From NCBI RefSeq assembly GCF_003408705.1, contig NZ_QAYL01000002.1:248001-312000 (forward strand): DNA of 64,000 bases. The letters run 5' to 3'. This DNA comes from Mycobacterium uberis (GTDB taxonomy: Bacteria; Actinomycetota; Actinomycetes; Mycobacteriales; Mycobacteriaceae). Under the pieces are notes generated by a model. That model was not told the DNA's origin, did not search any database, and saw nothing but the letters and a program-made list of their open reading frames with translations. The translations under genes and the position numbers were made by a program. Below, piece after piece: positions 32,601 through 42,500 of this stretch (its first letter is position 1; each line of letters opens with the position of its first letter).

Positions 32601-34112
32601 CATCGTGATCCTGTGCTTGCGGCGCCCGGCCAACGTATAAGCGACATCGGACAGGTCCGGGCCGCTTGACTTTTCCAACACCGCGGCCAGGGCGGCCCGT
32701 GATTGGCCAAGCGCCGCGGCGGTTTGTGCCGACAACAGGATCACCTGGGGTACGGTTGGCGTGATAGTGACAGATTCCTCTACTGGTGCTTCTTCCAAGA
32801 CGACGTGGACGTTGGTACCACCGACCCCAAACGAGCTGACCCCGGCCCGACGCACGCCGTCCCACTCCCATGGGCCGTACTTGCTTTGCACGACGAATGT
32901 AGTTTGATCCAGACGTAGTTCCGGATTCGGACTGGTGTAGTGCAGCGTCGCAGGAATAGCTTTGTTCTTCAGACACAGAATCGTTTTGACCAGACTCGCA
33001 ATTCCAGCAGCGACCTCCAAGTGACCGATGTTCGATTTGACTGAACCCAGCACACATGGGCCCGGGCGGGGTGTCTGCGACACTTCGAATGCCGTTTTGA
33101 GCCCTTGGATTTCGATGGGGTCACCGAGTGGGGTGCCGGTTCCATGGGTCTCGACATAGCTTACGGTCGACGAATCGACGCCGGCAACCGCATGGGCTTC
33201 CGCGATGACATCTGCTTGAGCGGCCGGATTAGGCGCTGCATAACCCATTTTCATGGATCCATCGTTGTTGATCGCCGACCCGCGGATAACAGCGTGAATT
33301 CGGTCGCCCGCATCGATGGCGGCCTGCAACGGCTTGAGCGCCACTAACGCAACACCGCTGCCGAAGACGGTGCCGTCGGCTCGCACGTCGAAGGGCCGAC
33401 AGTGGCCGACAGCCGACACCATTGATCCGGGCGAGTTCCAATAACCGACACGGTGCGGGATGCACAGCGACGATCCTCCGGCCAGTGCCATATCGCACTC
33501 GCCGGACAGCAGGCTCAGACAGGCCAAGTGCAGCGCGACGAGCGACGACGAACACGCCGTTTGTACCGCGATGCTCGGGCCCCGCAGATTGAACGCGTGC
33601 GAGATTCGGGTTGCTAGAAAGTCTTTGTCATTCTGTAGGAACAGACTAAACTGGTCAAAGTTGAGTCCCTCAGCCAAGACGGTGTGGGGGTCACGATGCG
33701 ACAGCAGGTTGTGCAGAAGATAGCCACTGGGAGAGCTGGTTCCGTATACACCGATCGAGCCGTCGAACTGCGCGGGGTCACAGCCTGCATCCTCTAGCGC
33801 ATGCCAGGCGCACTGCAGGAACAGCCGGTGTTGTGGATCTAGTACTTGCGCGGCCAATGGCGGTAGCCCGAAGAAATCGGCGTCGAACTCGTCGATCCCG
33901 TCGAGTAACGGCGCGCGACGTACGTACGCCGGGTCAGCCAGTGTTTTGTCGCTGACCCCGTTGTCGCGCAGCTCTTGCTCAGACAGGGTAACGATTGATT
34001 CTTTGCCACGCCGAAGGTTAGTCCAGAACGCTGACACATCGTTGGCGCCCGGAAATTTGCCGGCCATGCCGACCACCGCAATCGCGTTGTCGAGGGTGCT
34101 CACTGGTTCCAT
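29637..34112 (-). CDS. ppsE: Phthiocerol synthesis polyketide synthase PpsE
   Basis: 1491 residues, close to the 1488 of M. tuberculosis. This is the final extension module. KS spans about 8-440 with C187 (TACSSS), H323 (THGTGT) and H364 (NIGHLE). AT spans about 550-850 with S645 (GYSTGEY) and a malonyl-type HAFH motif at 745-748. ACP spans about 935-1005 with phosphopantetheine Ser S966 (LGGDSLM). A condensation/epimerisation-like C-terminal domain (about 1020-1485) carries HHIAIDD at 1153-1159, where active condensing domains have HHxxxDG. No ketoreductase is present, leaving the keto group that is later reduced and O-methylated. Its start overlaps the ppsD stop by 13 nt. TesA is reported to interact with PpsE for release. 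Confidence 0.95.
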   Translation of the reverse strand: MEPVSTLDNAIAVVGMAGKFPGANDVSAFWTNLRRGKESIVTLSEQELRDNGVSDKTLADPAYVRRAPLLDGIDEFDADFFGLPPLAAQVLDPQHRLFLQCAWHALEDAGCDPAQFDGSIGVYGTSSPSGYLLHNLLSHRDPHTVLAEGLNFDQFSLFLQNDKDFLATRISHAFNLRGPSIAVQTACSSSLVALHLACLSLLSGECDMALAGGSSLCIPHRVGYWNSPGSMVSAVGHCRPFDVRADGTVFGSGVALVALKPLQAAIDAGDRIHAVIRGSAINNDGSMKMGYAAPNPAAQADVIAEAHAVAGVDSSTVSYVETHGTGTPLGDPIEIQGLKTAFEVSQTPRPGPCVLGSVKSNIGHLEVAAGIASLVKTILCLKNKAIPATLHYTSPNPELRLDQTTFVVQSKYGPWEWDGVRRAGVSSFGVGGTNVHVVLEEAPVEESVTITPTVPQVILLSAQTAAALGQSRAALAAVLEKSSGPDLSDVAYTLAGRRKHRITMAAVVHDREHAVTVLRAAEHDNVFVGESGADAERGAADTVTTIALGSDRVVFLFPGQGAQHVEMAKGLYDTESVFAEHFDTCAAGFREAMGGLDLHSVIFNGTTTDLERIDRSQPALFTVEYALAKLVNSYGVSAGAYIGYSTGEYIAATLAGVFDLETAIKTVSLRARLMRESPPGAMIAVALGPDNITEYLTEYAVKGVELSAVNDPSNCVVAGPKDQIRAFSQRLNEAEIPVRRVRATHAFHTSSMDPMLGEFSEFLSRQQLHVPCTPLLSNLTGTWMSEQQVTDPESWARQISSTIRFADELDVVLSQPGRVLVEVGPGGSLTGSAMRQPKWSSGHRTVRLMRHPLQNTDDRDTFLRALGELWSAGIEVDWTSRRSTRPHLVSLPGYPFARQRHWVEPNHTVWTQALGVCSDSAAGSTTGDGAPNGESQTEATLQRIWSQCLGVSSVDRNANFFDLGGDSLMAISISMAAANEGLTITPQDMYEHPTLASLTAAVDALFASSGLAKPPEAEAHPAVPPNIAYFLERGLRDSGRWSVPLILRLDPGIGSDDIRAVLTAVVNHHEALRLNLVENDGMWEQHIAATGEFTRLSIQSLPDGVAAGSAEERAAVSGILAELLAGQSDSNELMTAVQITTAHGGSHYLGLAVHHIAIDDTSYRILNTDIITAFGQRLAGEEITLEPVTTGWREWSLRCAALATHPAALDTRSFWIENSNKVNLWLADASTNTDGTQPPGPDDLTKVSCILSVEQTSELDDARRRFRRSIQVIMLAALGRTIAQTVGDGVVAIELEGEGRSVLRPDVDVRRTIGWFTNYYPVPLTCAKGQGALVQLDAIHNTLKSVPHYGIGYGLLRYMCAPTGRVLSTQRTPDIHFRYVGVVPDPPSVDAPVQSDSDMTLPVRQPIPGMGHAIELRAYRYSGSLHLDWWYDVRRIPQATTEALAQSFPATLSKLIQEGIATTQQDEQKASEMVGLSQTGGLVDLSNLDDG

Positions 34113-37100
34113 CCTCCCTGTACGTCAAGTCTAGGTCGACGCCGCATCGCAGCTCCATGCCGCGCTGCCGCACGCTGGTGCGCGCGGTCGCGAACAGTGT
34201 CGGTGTTCTCAAGCTCCTGTTCTGAGCCCGCTAACCCAAGCTGACGCACAAGATCGGCCGTCAGATCTAGCAGAGACGCACCTTGCAAAATCAATGTCAC
34301 CGGTGGCTCCACGCCGAAGTCCGCCCGTGCGCCGTTGCGAATCCGCACCGCCATCAAGGAATCCAGTCCCAGCTCGGTCAACGGGACAGCAGGATCGACC
34401 GTTGATTGGTCAGTGTAGCCCATCACCGCCGCAATACGCGCGCACATCCGCTCGGCCACCACACGCTGAGCTTCCGCCGGATCAAGACCAGTAAGCGCAT
34501 CAGGTCCAACCCAATCGCCCAGGGCGCCCCCCGCGTCCAACTGCTCAACCACCCAGCTGAAGTAGCTGATACTGCGCATCTCTGGGAATGCAACCAGAGC
34601 CTTATCAGCACGTAACCGGGCAACGCCCGTACGAGTGCGACCAGAGGCCAACAACAAGTCGAGAGCCTCGAGGCCCTCTGCCGGCGTGATTGCATCAAGA
34701 ACACTCCCTACCAAAGCTTGAGCGACGCCCACGTCTGACCAGGGGCCCCAGTTGATCACTGCTGCCGGCAGACTGGATGCCTTGCGCCACGTGACTAAAG
34801 CGTCAAGCCATGCGCTGGCACATGCGTATGCTGCTTGCCCGGGTGAGCCCAAGAGGGAAGCAACAGAGGAAAACCCTAGCCACCAGTCAAGCTCACAGCT
34901 AGCGCTAGCCTGGTGCATTCGCAGCGCACCGGTGGCCTTGGGCTCCCACACCCGCTCCAGATTTTCTCTAGTCATAGTGGACACCAGACTGTCTTCGATG
35001 ACCGCCGCACCGTGCACGATGCCACGCAACTGACCACCTGCTCGTCCTGCCGCCTCGACCAGACGTTCGGCCACACCTGGTAACGCCACATTGCCGCGTA
35101 CCAGCACGATTTCGGCTCGAACTTCCAACTCAGCCAGGATTTTGCGCTGCTCCTCATCTGCGTCGCTGCGGCCACCCAAGACCACCCGGCTGGCGCCGCG
35201 ATCTACCAACCATCTGGCAACAACCAGACCAAGGCCGCCGAGGCCACCCGTGATGACGTATGCCGCTCCAGGACGAACCACCGGATTATCTTTGCTGGCA
35301 TCGCATGTGGCCTTGCACAGCCGCTCGACAAATCTGCGTTCACCCCGCCACACGATCACATCATCGACATCGGATTCGCTCACAGAACTGTGCAGTTCTG
35401 TGGTTAGCGCGGCGATCCGGTCTTGCCTGGCTTGCCTGGCATCCAGATCGAGCAGGGTGGCACGCAGGTCCGGATGCTCTAGGGCCAGCACCCGCACCAG
35501 ACCCTTCAAGGCGGCCGTCGCGGGGGTTCCCGGCTCGTCGTCCTGAACGGAAAGACCACCAACAGCGATCAACCACAGCCGTGGCGATCGACCGTGCCAC
35601 GTGCCGACGATCGCACGAACAACAGTCGAGATCGACCATACCGAATCCCGCGCTTGCACCAGCCCGTCGTCTAGTCCGGTTGCAGCACTGCCGACGAAGA
35701 TGACCACGCCAACGGGTGGGTACTCTGGATCGCCCGTTGTCTCCGCGAATGCGGCGAGCATCGCCGATTCGTTGTGGAGGTTGGCGGTATGCACCCGCCG
35801 CATCGGTGAGCACCACCCTGCGATGAATTCGTCCGCCAGGGATTTGGCCGAGTTTTCCAAGTCAGTCAGTACCAACCAACTTGCGCGCGCCACCTCAATA
35901 GCCGACTCCGAAGTCACGGGTATCAAGAGCGGGCTTTCGACCCACTCGGTGTCGAAGATCTTCTGCGCCAACGGCAATGGTACCGCACGGCGTTCGACAC
36001 GTCGCAAATAGATACCATCTACTTCGGCTACTAAATAACCGTCGTCATCGATCAAGACGATCTTGCCTAACTTGCCGGCGCTGCTGTCGAGATTGGTCAG
36101 GCGTGCCCTACACCGAACGTGCCGACCGCTGTCGCGGTATACCCGGATAGTCTCGAACGACACCGGCAGGTATATAACTTCCGCTGACCCTGCTGCCTCG
36201 CCATCGGGTATTGCAGCGCCGACGCTTTGCAGGGCAGCATCCAACACAACGGGGTGGAGTCGATATTCGTGATGCCAGGGCACCTCGTCGGAAACAGTGA
36301 TCTCAGTTTCCGCAGAACCATCGGGCAGCCGAGTTATCCGGGTCAATGCCGCAAACACCGGGCCATGGTGTTGGCCGGTCTGCCGTAGCACGGCGTAGAA
36401 GTCGGCTGGCGACACGGTTACCCCGTTCGTAGAACCGGATGTTCGCTGGTACGGCTGCGCAACATGGTGAGGTACATACTCAACCTGGGCCGTGGCATGC
36501 CGAAAGAAATCACCGTGAAATGAGCGAGAATAGACCTCGACCCGAATCTTGCTGTCCCCGTGACGACTCAACTGCGTCGTGAGCGGTGTGTGGTTGTCGA
36601 GAGGAAGCATCTGCTCGACCTCGAACTGGTTGATCACAATGTTGGCCCCAAAGGCGTGGGCGGGTATACCGAGCGCTTCGTTGGCCGCCGCCAAAGCGAT
36701 CTCTGCAAACGCGGCGGCCGGCATGATGGGGTGGCCGAACACCTTGTGGTCAGCTAGCCAGGGACATACGCCGGTTCCGACATCAGCCTGCCAAACGTGG
36801 TCTCTGCTGCCGGGCACCTCGATGTGCACACCGAGCAGTGGATGGATCGTTGCCAGCTCCGACATCGCTGATCGATCTGCAACCCAGAATCGCGAGTGCT
36901 GCCACGGTGTGGATGGTAAGTCCACCAGTCGACCGTTAGCGTTGTCCGACTCGGTCACCCCGACGACGGCTAGTTGGGCGTGGAAGAACAGGGTCTGGTC
37001 AAGATCGCGGTTCATCGCCGATGTGACGATATGACCGCCGATCCCGCCGACGGTGTCGGTGATGGCGTGTGTGAGCACAGGGTGCGGACTGATCTCAATG

Positions 37101-39580
37101 AAAGAATGGCAGGCACGATTCGACCCACCGACACCACTAACAGCCTGCGCAATAGCCTGGTGAAATCGCACCGGGTTGCGCAGGTTAGCTGCCCAATAGT
37201 CGGCGTCCATCACCGCCTGGGTATTCTCGTGAGTGGTGCTGATAATCGGGATGCTCAGCGTGTGCGGAACTAAATCCGCCAGCGCACTACGCAACTCAGG
37301 GAGAATCGGATCGATGATCGAATGGTGCGAGGCCACCTCAACATCGACGCGGCGCGCTAAACGGTTCTGCGCCCCCACCGTCGAGATAACCGCATCCACC
37401 GACTCCGGCGGCCCGGCAATCACCGATTGGCACGGCGAAGCGTACACCGCCAACGTCACCTGGGGATACCCAGCAATCAACGACTCGGTTGCATCGGCGT
37501 CCAACTCGAGCAGCGCCATCGCGCCCTGGCCCGACAGCCGGGCCATCAGCCGAGACCGGGTAACGATCACCCGCAAGCCTTGTTCAGGCGTCAACGCGCC
37601 GGCTACCACCGCCGCGGACACTTCACCCATCGAGTGTCCGATCACAGCATCCGGCGTCACCCCGTAGAAACGCCATAACTCAGTGAGCGCCAACTGCATC
37701 CCCACCAGCACCGGCTGAATACGTTCGATACCTACCACCTCGTCGCCGTCGGCAAGTGTCTGCTGCAGCGAAAAACCGGTCTGAGCAACGAATATAGGCT
37801 CCAATTCAGCGACTGCCTTGGCGAACGCCGGCTCATCGACCAGTAGCTGCCTGCCCATCCCGGCCCACTGCGAGCCCTGGCCCGAATACACAAAAACACG
37901 GCCGGCTTCAGCGGCCTGCTGATCGCAACCTACCACTCCCACTCGTGGCTGTCCGGACGCCAGCGCTCGTAACCCCGCGACGGCCTCTGCGTGGTCACGC
38001 GCAAGCACAGTAGCGAACTTGGGGTGCCGGACTCGGTGCTGACTCAGCGTGTACGCTACGTCGGCGAGCGGCGCCGCCGCGCCCGGCCCCGACATCCAGT
38101 CGGCCAACGCAGCGGCCGCCGACGCCACCCGTATAGCTGTTTTTCCCGACACCACCAAAGCCGAAACATGCGGCTTCCCAACGGCTGTTGGCGCGGTCAT
38201 GTCTGGCGCCTGCTCGATAACCACATGCGCATTGGTTCCGCTTAGACCAAACGACGACACCGCTCCGCGACGCGGACCCGGAACTGCCGGCCACGGTGCA
38301 TTCTCGGTGGGTACAAACAGCCGGGTCGCAGATGCATCAATAGCCGGATTCCATCGGGTGAAATGCAAATTACGCGGAATGTGTCCGCGCTGCACCGCCA
38401 GCACAGTCTTGATGAATCCGGCTACCCCGGCGGCAGCCTCCAAGTGACCTATATTGGTCTTGACCGACCCCAAAGCGCACGAGCCTTCGCCACGACCATA
38501 GGTGGCAGACAGAGATTCGAACTCGATTGGGTCCCCTAACACCGTTCCGGTGCCATGTGTTTCGACATAGTTCACGCTGTCGGGAGTGACATCCGCGAGC
38601 CGCAAAGCTGTCGTAATCACGTCGCGCTGCGCCAGTGCGTTGGGCGCGGTCATACCGTTGGATCGACCGTCTTGATTGGTCGCCGAACCGCGGACCACAG
38701 CCAGCACACGATCCTGGTCTCGCAGCGCATCGGCTAGCCGTTTGAGCACAACGACTCCACAGCCCTCGCCACGCACGAATCCATCCGCGTTGGCGTCGAA
38801 GCTATTGCACCGTCCGGTCGGTGATAGCGCAGACCACTTGGACAACGCGATGGCGGTGAAAGGCGACAAGGTTAGCTGCACACCGCCAGCTAGTGCCACG
38901 TCGCTTTCACGCAGCCGTAGGCTCTGACATGCCAGGTGGATTGCCACCAATGATGACGAGCACGCGGTGTCCACGGCGACCGCCGGACCACGCAATCCTA
39001 ACAAATACGAGATTCGTCCCACTGCCGCACAGTGCGGAGTTCCGGTGCTTAGATAGGCATCGATGTCGGCTCTGCGCTCGATGTTAACGATCGTATAATC
39101 CCACGAAGACAGCCCCATCATCACCGCGGTTCGGGTGCCGCTCAGTGAATCCGGTATAATTCCGGCGTGCTCAATGGATTCCCAGGCAACCTCGAGCAGT
39201 ATTCGATGCTGCGGATCCATCGCCACAGCTTCGCGAGGTGTGATGCCGAAAAAATCGGCGTCGAAAGCGTCGACATCAGAAACGAAACCGCCCCATTTCG
39301 TCGTCATCCGCCCCGACACCGACGGGTCGAGATCGTAGAATGCGTTCGCATCCCAGCGATCCGGCGGGATCTCGCTGATCGCATCCCTGCCGTCGACCAA
39401 CAGCTGCCAAAAGCTATCCGGCCCAGTCACATTCCCCGGGAAACGGCATCCAATGCCTACCACCGCGACTGACTCTGAAATGTCGGTCGGGAAAGCGGTC
39501 CCAGCCCGGACAAGTTCGCGCGCCAAAGCCGCGCGCGCGTTCGGCGATAGTTGCGCCGCGCGCTCCGCTAAGCTCGTCAT
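34100..39580 (-). CDS. ppsD: Phthiocerol synthesis polyketide synthase PpsD
   Basis: 1826 residues (1827 in M. tuberculosis). KS has C207, H342 and H379. AT S650 (GHSMGE) is followed by VASH at 749-752, the methylmalonyl-type motif, fitting the methyl branch PpsD introduces. DH has HKVFGHPIMP (H946-P955) and D1115 (HPVVLDAAL). A non-catalytic linker at about 1200-1430 follows. KR has TGGLGGLGL (1445-1453), active-site S1572/1573 and Y1586. ACP has S1742 (LGLDSLM). No enoyl-reductase domain is seen; in M. tuberculosis a separate ER (Rv2953) acts on this module, and none is in this window. The start overlaps the ppsC stop by 4 nt (ATGA). Confidence 0.95.
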   Translation of the reverse strand: MTSLAERAAQLSPNARAALARELVRAGTAFPTDISESVAVVGIGCRFPGNVTGPDSFWQLLVDGRDAISEIPPDRWDANAFYDLDPSVSGRMTTKWGGFVSDVDAFDADFFGITPREAVAMDPQHRILLEVAWESIEHAGIIPDSLSGTRTAVMMGLSSWDYTIVNIERRADIDAYLSTGTPHCAAVGRISYLLGLRGPAVAVDTACSSSLVAIHLACQSLRLRESDVALAGGVQLTLSPFTAIALSKWSALSPTGRCNSFDANADGFVRGEGCGVVVLKRLADALRDQDRVLAVVRGSATNQDGRSNGMTAPNALAQRDVITTALRLADVTPDSVNYVETHGTGTVLGDPIEFESLSATYGRGEGSCALGSVKTNIGHLEAAAGVAGFIKTVLAVQRGHIPRNLHFTRWNPAIDASATRLFVPTENAPWPAVPGPRRGAVSSFGLSGTNAHVVIEQAPDMTAPTAVGKPHVSALVVSGKTAIRVASAAAALADWMSGPGAAAPLADVAYTLSQHRVRHPKFATVLARDHAEAVAGLRALASGQPRVGVVGCDQQAAEAGRVFVYSGQGSQWAGMGRQLLVDEPAFAKAVAELEPIFVAQTGFSLQQTLADGDEVVGIERIQPVLVGMQLALTELWRFYGVTPDAVIGHSMGEVSAAVVAGALTPEQGLRVIVTRSRLMARLSGQGAMALLELDADATESLIAGYPQVTLAVYASPCQSVIAGPPESVDAVISTVGAQNRLARRVDVEVASHHSIIDPILPELRSALADLVPHTLSIPIISTTHENTQAVMDADYWAANLRNPVRFHQAIAQAVSGVGGSNRACHSFIEISPHPVLTHAITDTVGGIGGHIVTSAMNRDLDQTLFFHAQLAVVGVTESDNANGRLVDLPSTPWQHSRFWVADRSAMSELATIHPLLGVHIEVPGSRDHVWQADVGTGVCPWLADHKVFGHPIMPAAAFAEIALAAANEALGIPAHAFGANIVINQFEVEQMLPLDNHTPLTTQLSRHGDSKIRVEVYSRSFHGDFFRHATAQVEYVPHHVAQPYQRTSGSTNGVTVSPADFYAVLRQTGQHHGPVFAALTRITRLPDGSAETEITVSDEVPWHHEYRLHPVVLDAALQSVGAAIPDGEAAGSAEVIYLPVSFETIRVYRDSGRHVRCRARLTNLDSSAGKLGKIVLIDDDGYLVAEVDGIYLRRVERRAVPLPLAQKIFDTEWVESPLLIPVTSESAIEVARASWLVLTDLENSAKSLADEFIAGWCSPMRRVHTANLHNESAMLAAFAETTGDPEYPPVGVVIFVGSAATGLDDGLVQARDSVWSISTVVRAIVGTWHGRSPRLWLIAVGGLSVQDDEPGTPATAALKGLVRVLALEHPDLRATLLDLDARQARQDRIAALTTELHSSVSESDVDDVIVWRGERRFVERLCKATCDASKDNPVVRPGAAYVITGGLGGLGLVVARWLVDRGASRVVLGGRSDADEEQRKILAELEVRAEIVLVRGNVALPGVAERLVEAAGRAGGQLRGIVHGAAVIEDSLVSTMTRENLERVWEPKATGALRMHQASASCELDWWLGFSSVASLLGSPGQAAYACASAWLDALVTWRKASSLPAAVINWGPWSDVGVAQALVGSVLDAITPAEGLEALDLLLASGRTRTGVARLRADKALVAFPEMRSISYFSWVVEQLDAGGALGDWVGPDALTGLDPAEAQRVVAERMCARIAAVMGYTDQSTVDPAVPLTELGLDSLMAVRIRNGARADFGVEPPVTLILQGASLLDLTADLVRQLGLAGSEQELENTDTVRDRAHQRAAARHGAAMRRRPRLDVQGGWNQ

Positions 39581-42500
39581 GACTCGCCTTTCGTTGCGCC
39601 ATCCGATGACGTCACGGCCAGCTCGCTGGCCTCGACCAGATCAGAGAGCAGGTCCATCTCCTCTTTGGACAGTTCCGAGTCCGTGTCGGTAGCCTCCTGC
39701 ACCTCGGCCGGTAGCGCATAATCCATTCGTTCACATAATGCAGCCGCGAGGTCGGTAATTGTCGGATATGCCCATACCAGCGCAACAGGCAACGTGATGC
39801 CTAGACTGGCTTCCAACCGGTTTCGCAATTCCAGTCCCATCAGGGAGTCCAGTCCCAGCATCTCCAGCGGTAAGTCGTGGTCAATTGGATCGTTCGAACG
39901 CAGTACCCCACGGATCTCGTGGGCAATCGCCGATGCGAGGCATCCCGGGCGTTCGGCCGCGTCGAGAGCGTTCAGTTGTGCACGGATCTTGCCTCCACCG
40001 CGCCGCCCTCCGTTTTTCAGGGTTGCTGTGTAATGCAAGTTGGCGAACAACGACGACCCCGCGACGGCCGGGAAGGATTGGAACCACTGCCGCGCGTCGA
40101 GGCTGAACACACCGGTTTGCGCGCGATCAGCGGCAAGCACTGTCTGCATCGCGGCTAGCCCCTGCTCGGCGGTGAGCAGCGAAACACCGAGATCAGCGAA
40201 GAACTGGGCTCGCCCTACCTCAGCCCATGGACCCCAGTTGATTCCGATGGCGGGCAGTCCAAGCGAGCGTCGATAGGCAACGAGACCATCGACCCATGAG
40301 TTTGCGGCGGCGTACGCACCCTGCCCAGGAGTACCGAGCAGCGAGGAGGCAGAGGAGAAGGTCAGCCACCAGTCGACGTCGAGCGCAGCGGTGGCCTGAT
40401 GTAGCAGCCAGCTTCCGGTCACTTTGGGCGCAAACACCCGCCTCGCGGCGGAATCCGTCATATGCAGCACGATCTCGTCGGCGAGAACCATGGCACTGTG
40501 TAGGACTCCTGCTAACCGGAAGCCGGCGCTTTGGACCGCGTGCACTAGCCGTTCTGCTGTGCCGGATTCGGAGATATCACCGGTGACCACTTCAATCCGG
40601 TGACCCGCGGCGGTAAGGTCCGCAATGGCGGCCATAACACCATCGCTGGGAGTCGAACGTCCGTTCAGGACAATCAATCCTGCGCCTTGCTCGGCCAGCC
40701 ACCGCGCGACGACGAAACCGAGACCACCCATACCGCCGACAATCAGATAACCGCCATCTTGGCTGACCAACGGAACGGGGGGCGGGGACGCGATAGCATC
40801 GATGTTGCCCTCGTGCGGTATTGATATGACGATCTTGCCGGTGTGCTTACCGGAAGCCATGAGACGAAATGCGTCGACCGCATTGTGCAGGTTAAATTCG
40901 GTTATTGGAAGCACTTGTAGTCTGCCATCGACGACGTGTGCCAAAATATGTTGCAATAGTTTACGATACCGCGCTGGCTGCAGTTTCAAATTCAGGTCAA
41001 GGTCTACCACGGAGAAGGACACGCTTTTCGCCAGCGCAGCCAAGCCCAGAGTGGCATCGGCATAGACATCTTTCTTGCCGATTTCGATGAACCTGCCGCC
41101 GGGAGCAAGTACCTGTACGCCACGCTTAATCGCTTCTCCTGTCAACGAATTAAGAACGACATCGACACCGTAGTTATCCGTGAGCTCGAGTATCTCGTCG
41201 ACGAAGTCCACGCTTCGCGAGTCGCCGACGTACTCGACACCGAGTTCGGACAGCATTTGCCGCTTGGAATCCGAGCCAGCCGTTGTGTAAATGCGTGCAC
41301 CAATCATCTTGGCGATCGAAACCGCCGCCATGCCAACTCCGCCAGTGGCGGAATGGATCAGTACGCGTTCGCCGGAGGACAGCCGTCCAACCTCGCACAG
41401 ACAGTGCCAGGCGGTGAGATACGCAACACCGAACGTGGCCGCCTCATGATCGAGCAGAGTGTCGGGAATTGGGATGATGAGATCAGCAATCGTCCCCAAG
41501 TGTGTTCCGAATGTGCCTGGTCCAAAGGCAATAACCCGCTGCCCAATCTCGACAGAATCAACGTCGTCACCGATAGCAGTCACATAGCCGACACACTCAC
41601 CACCGATCACCGGTGCAGCCCCGTCGAGTCCAGGATAAACGCCCATAGCTTTGAGCACATCGCTGAAGTTGAGGCCCGCGGCGACGACACGAACCTCGAC
41701 CTGATTGCCTTGCGGTTTACCTCGCTTGACCTGGTGCACCGTCAATGTGTCCAGTCGTCCCGGTTGATCGATCTGCAGCTGGACCGCACTCAAGCCGTCC
41801 AATTCTACGACCGTGCGGCGAGTTTCGCCAGCCAGTTCACCCTTCGGTGTTATAGGCGCCGGCACCAACCGGTTGACGTAGCGTTGTCCGTCTCGGTAGG
41901 CCACCTCGTCGTCGTGTGAACAGGCCAGCAGCTCCTCGGTCAGGCCGGTAAGTGAGCCGGTGCCATCGGGTTCAATATCCAGCAGCGTCGCCTTGAGTTC
42001 CGAATGCTCGAATGTCAGCACCCGGACGATTCCACGTAGCTCAGTTTGTGCCAACGTGACTGACTCGCCTACGTCGAGCTGCTGCGCTCCTCGGGTGACG
42101 ATCCATAGCCGTGGACTCTTGCGAGCACCCATTCGCGTCACTACCTGAACCACGCCGGCGATCTGGAGTGTGCGCGTCTGCGCTAATTCCAGTTGAGCAT
42201 GATCGGGCAGCGACTCATCGCTTGCTCGTGGCGGACACACCACGACGATGTCACCCCAGCGTATATCGGTTCGGGTGATTGCCGCCTGTAGCTTCGCTTC
42301 ATCGTCAACGGAAACGAGCTCAACTTCTTCCCCATTTTCGTTCACGCGGTCGCGCAACGACGACTGCAGCGCGGACAACAGTGGATCGCCCACGGTGACG
42401 TCACCGATCAACAACAGACCACCCTGCGTCGACGGTCTCGAGGCCGCCTTGTCCAGCGGTGCAAGCTCCCACTCCAACGCGAATAGGTGTTCGGTGAGTT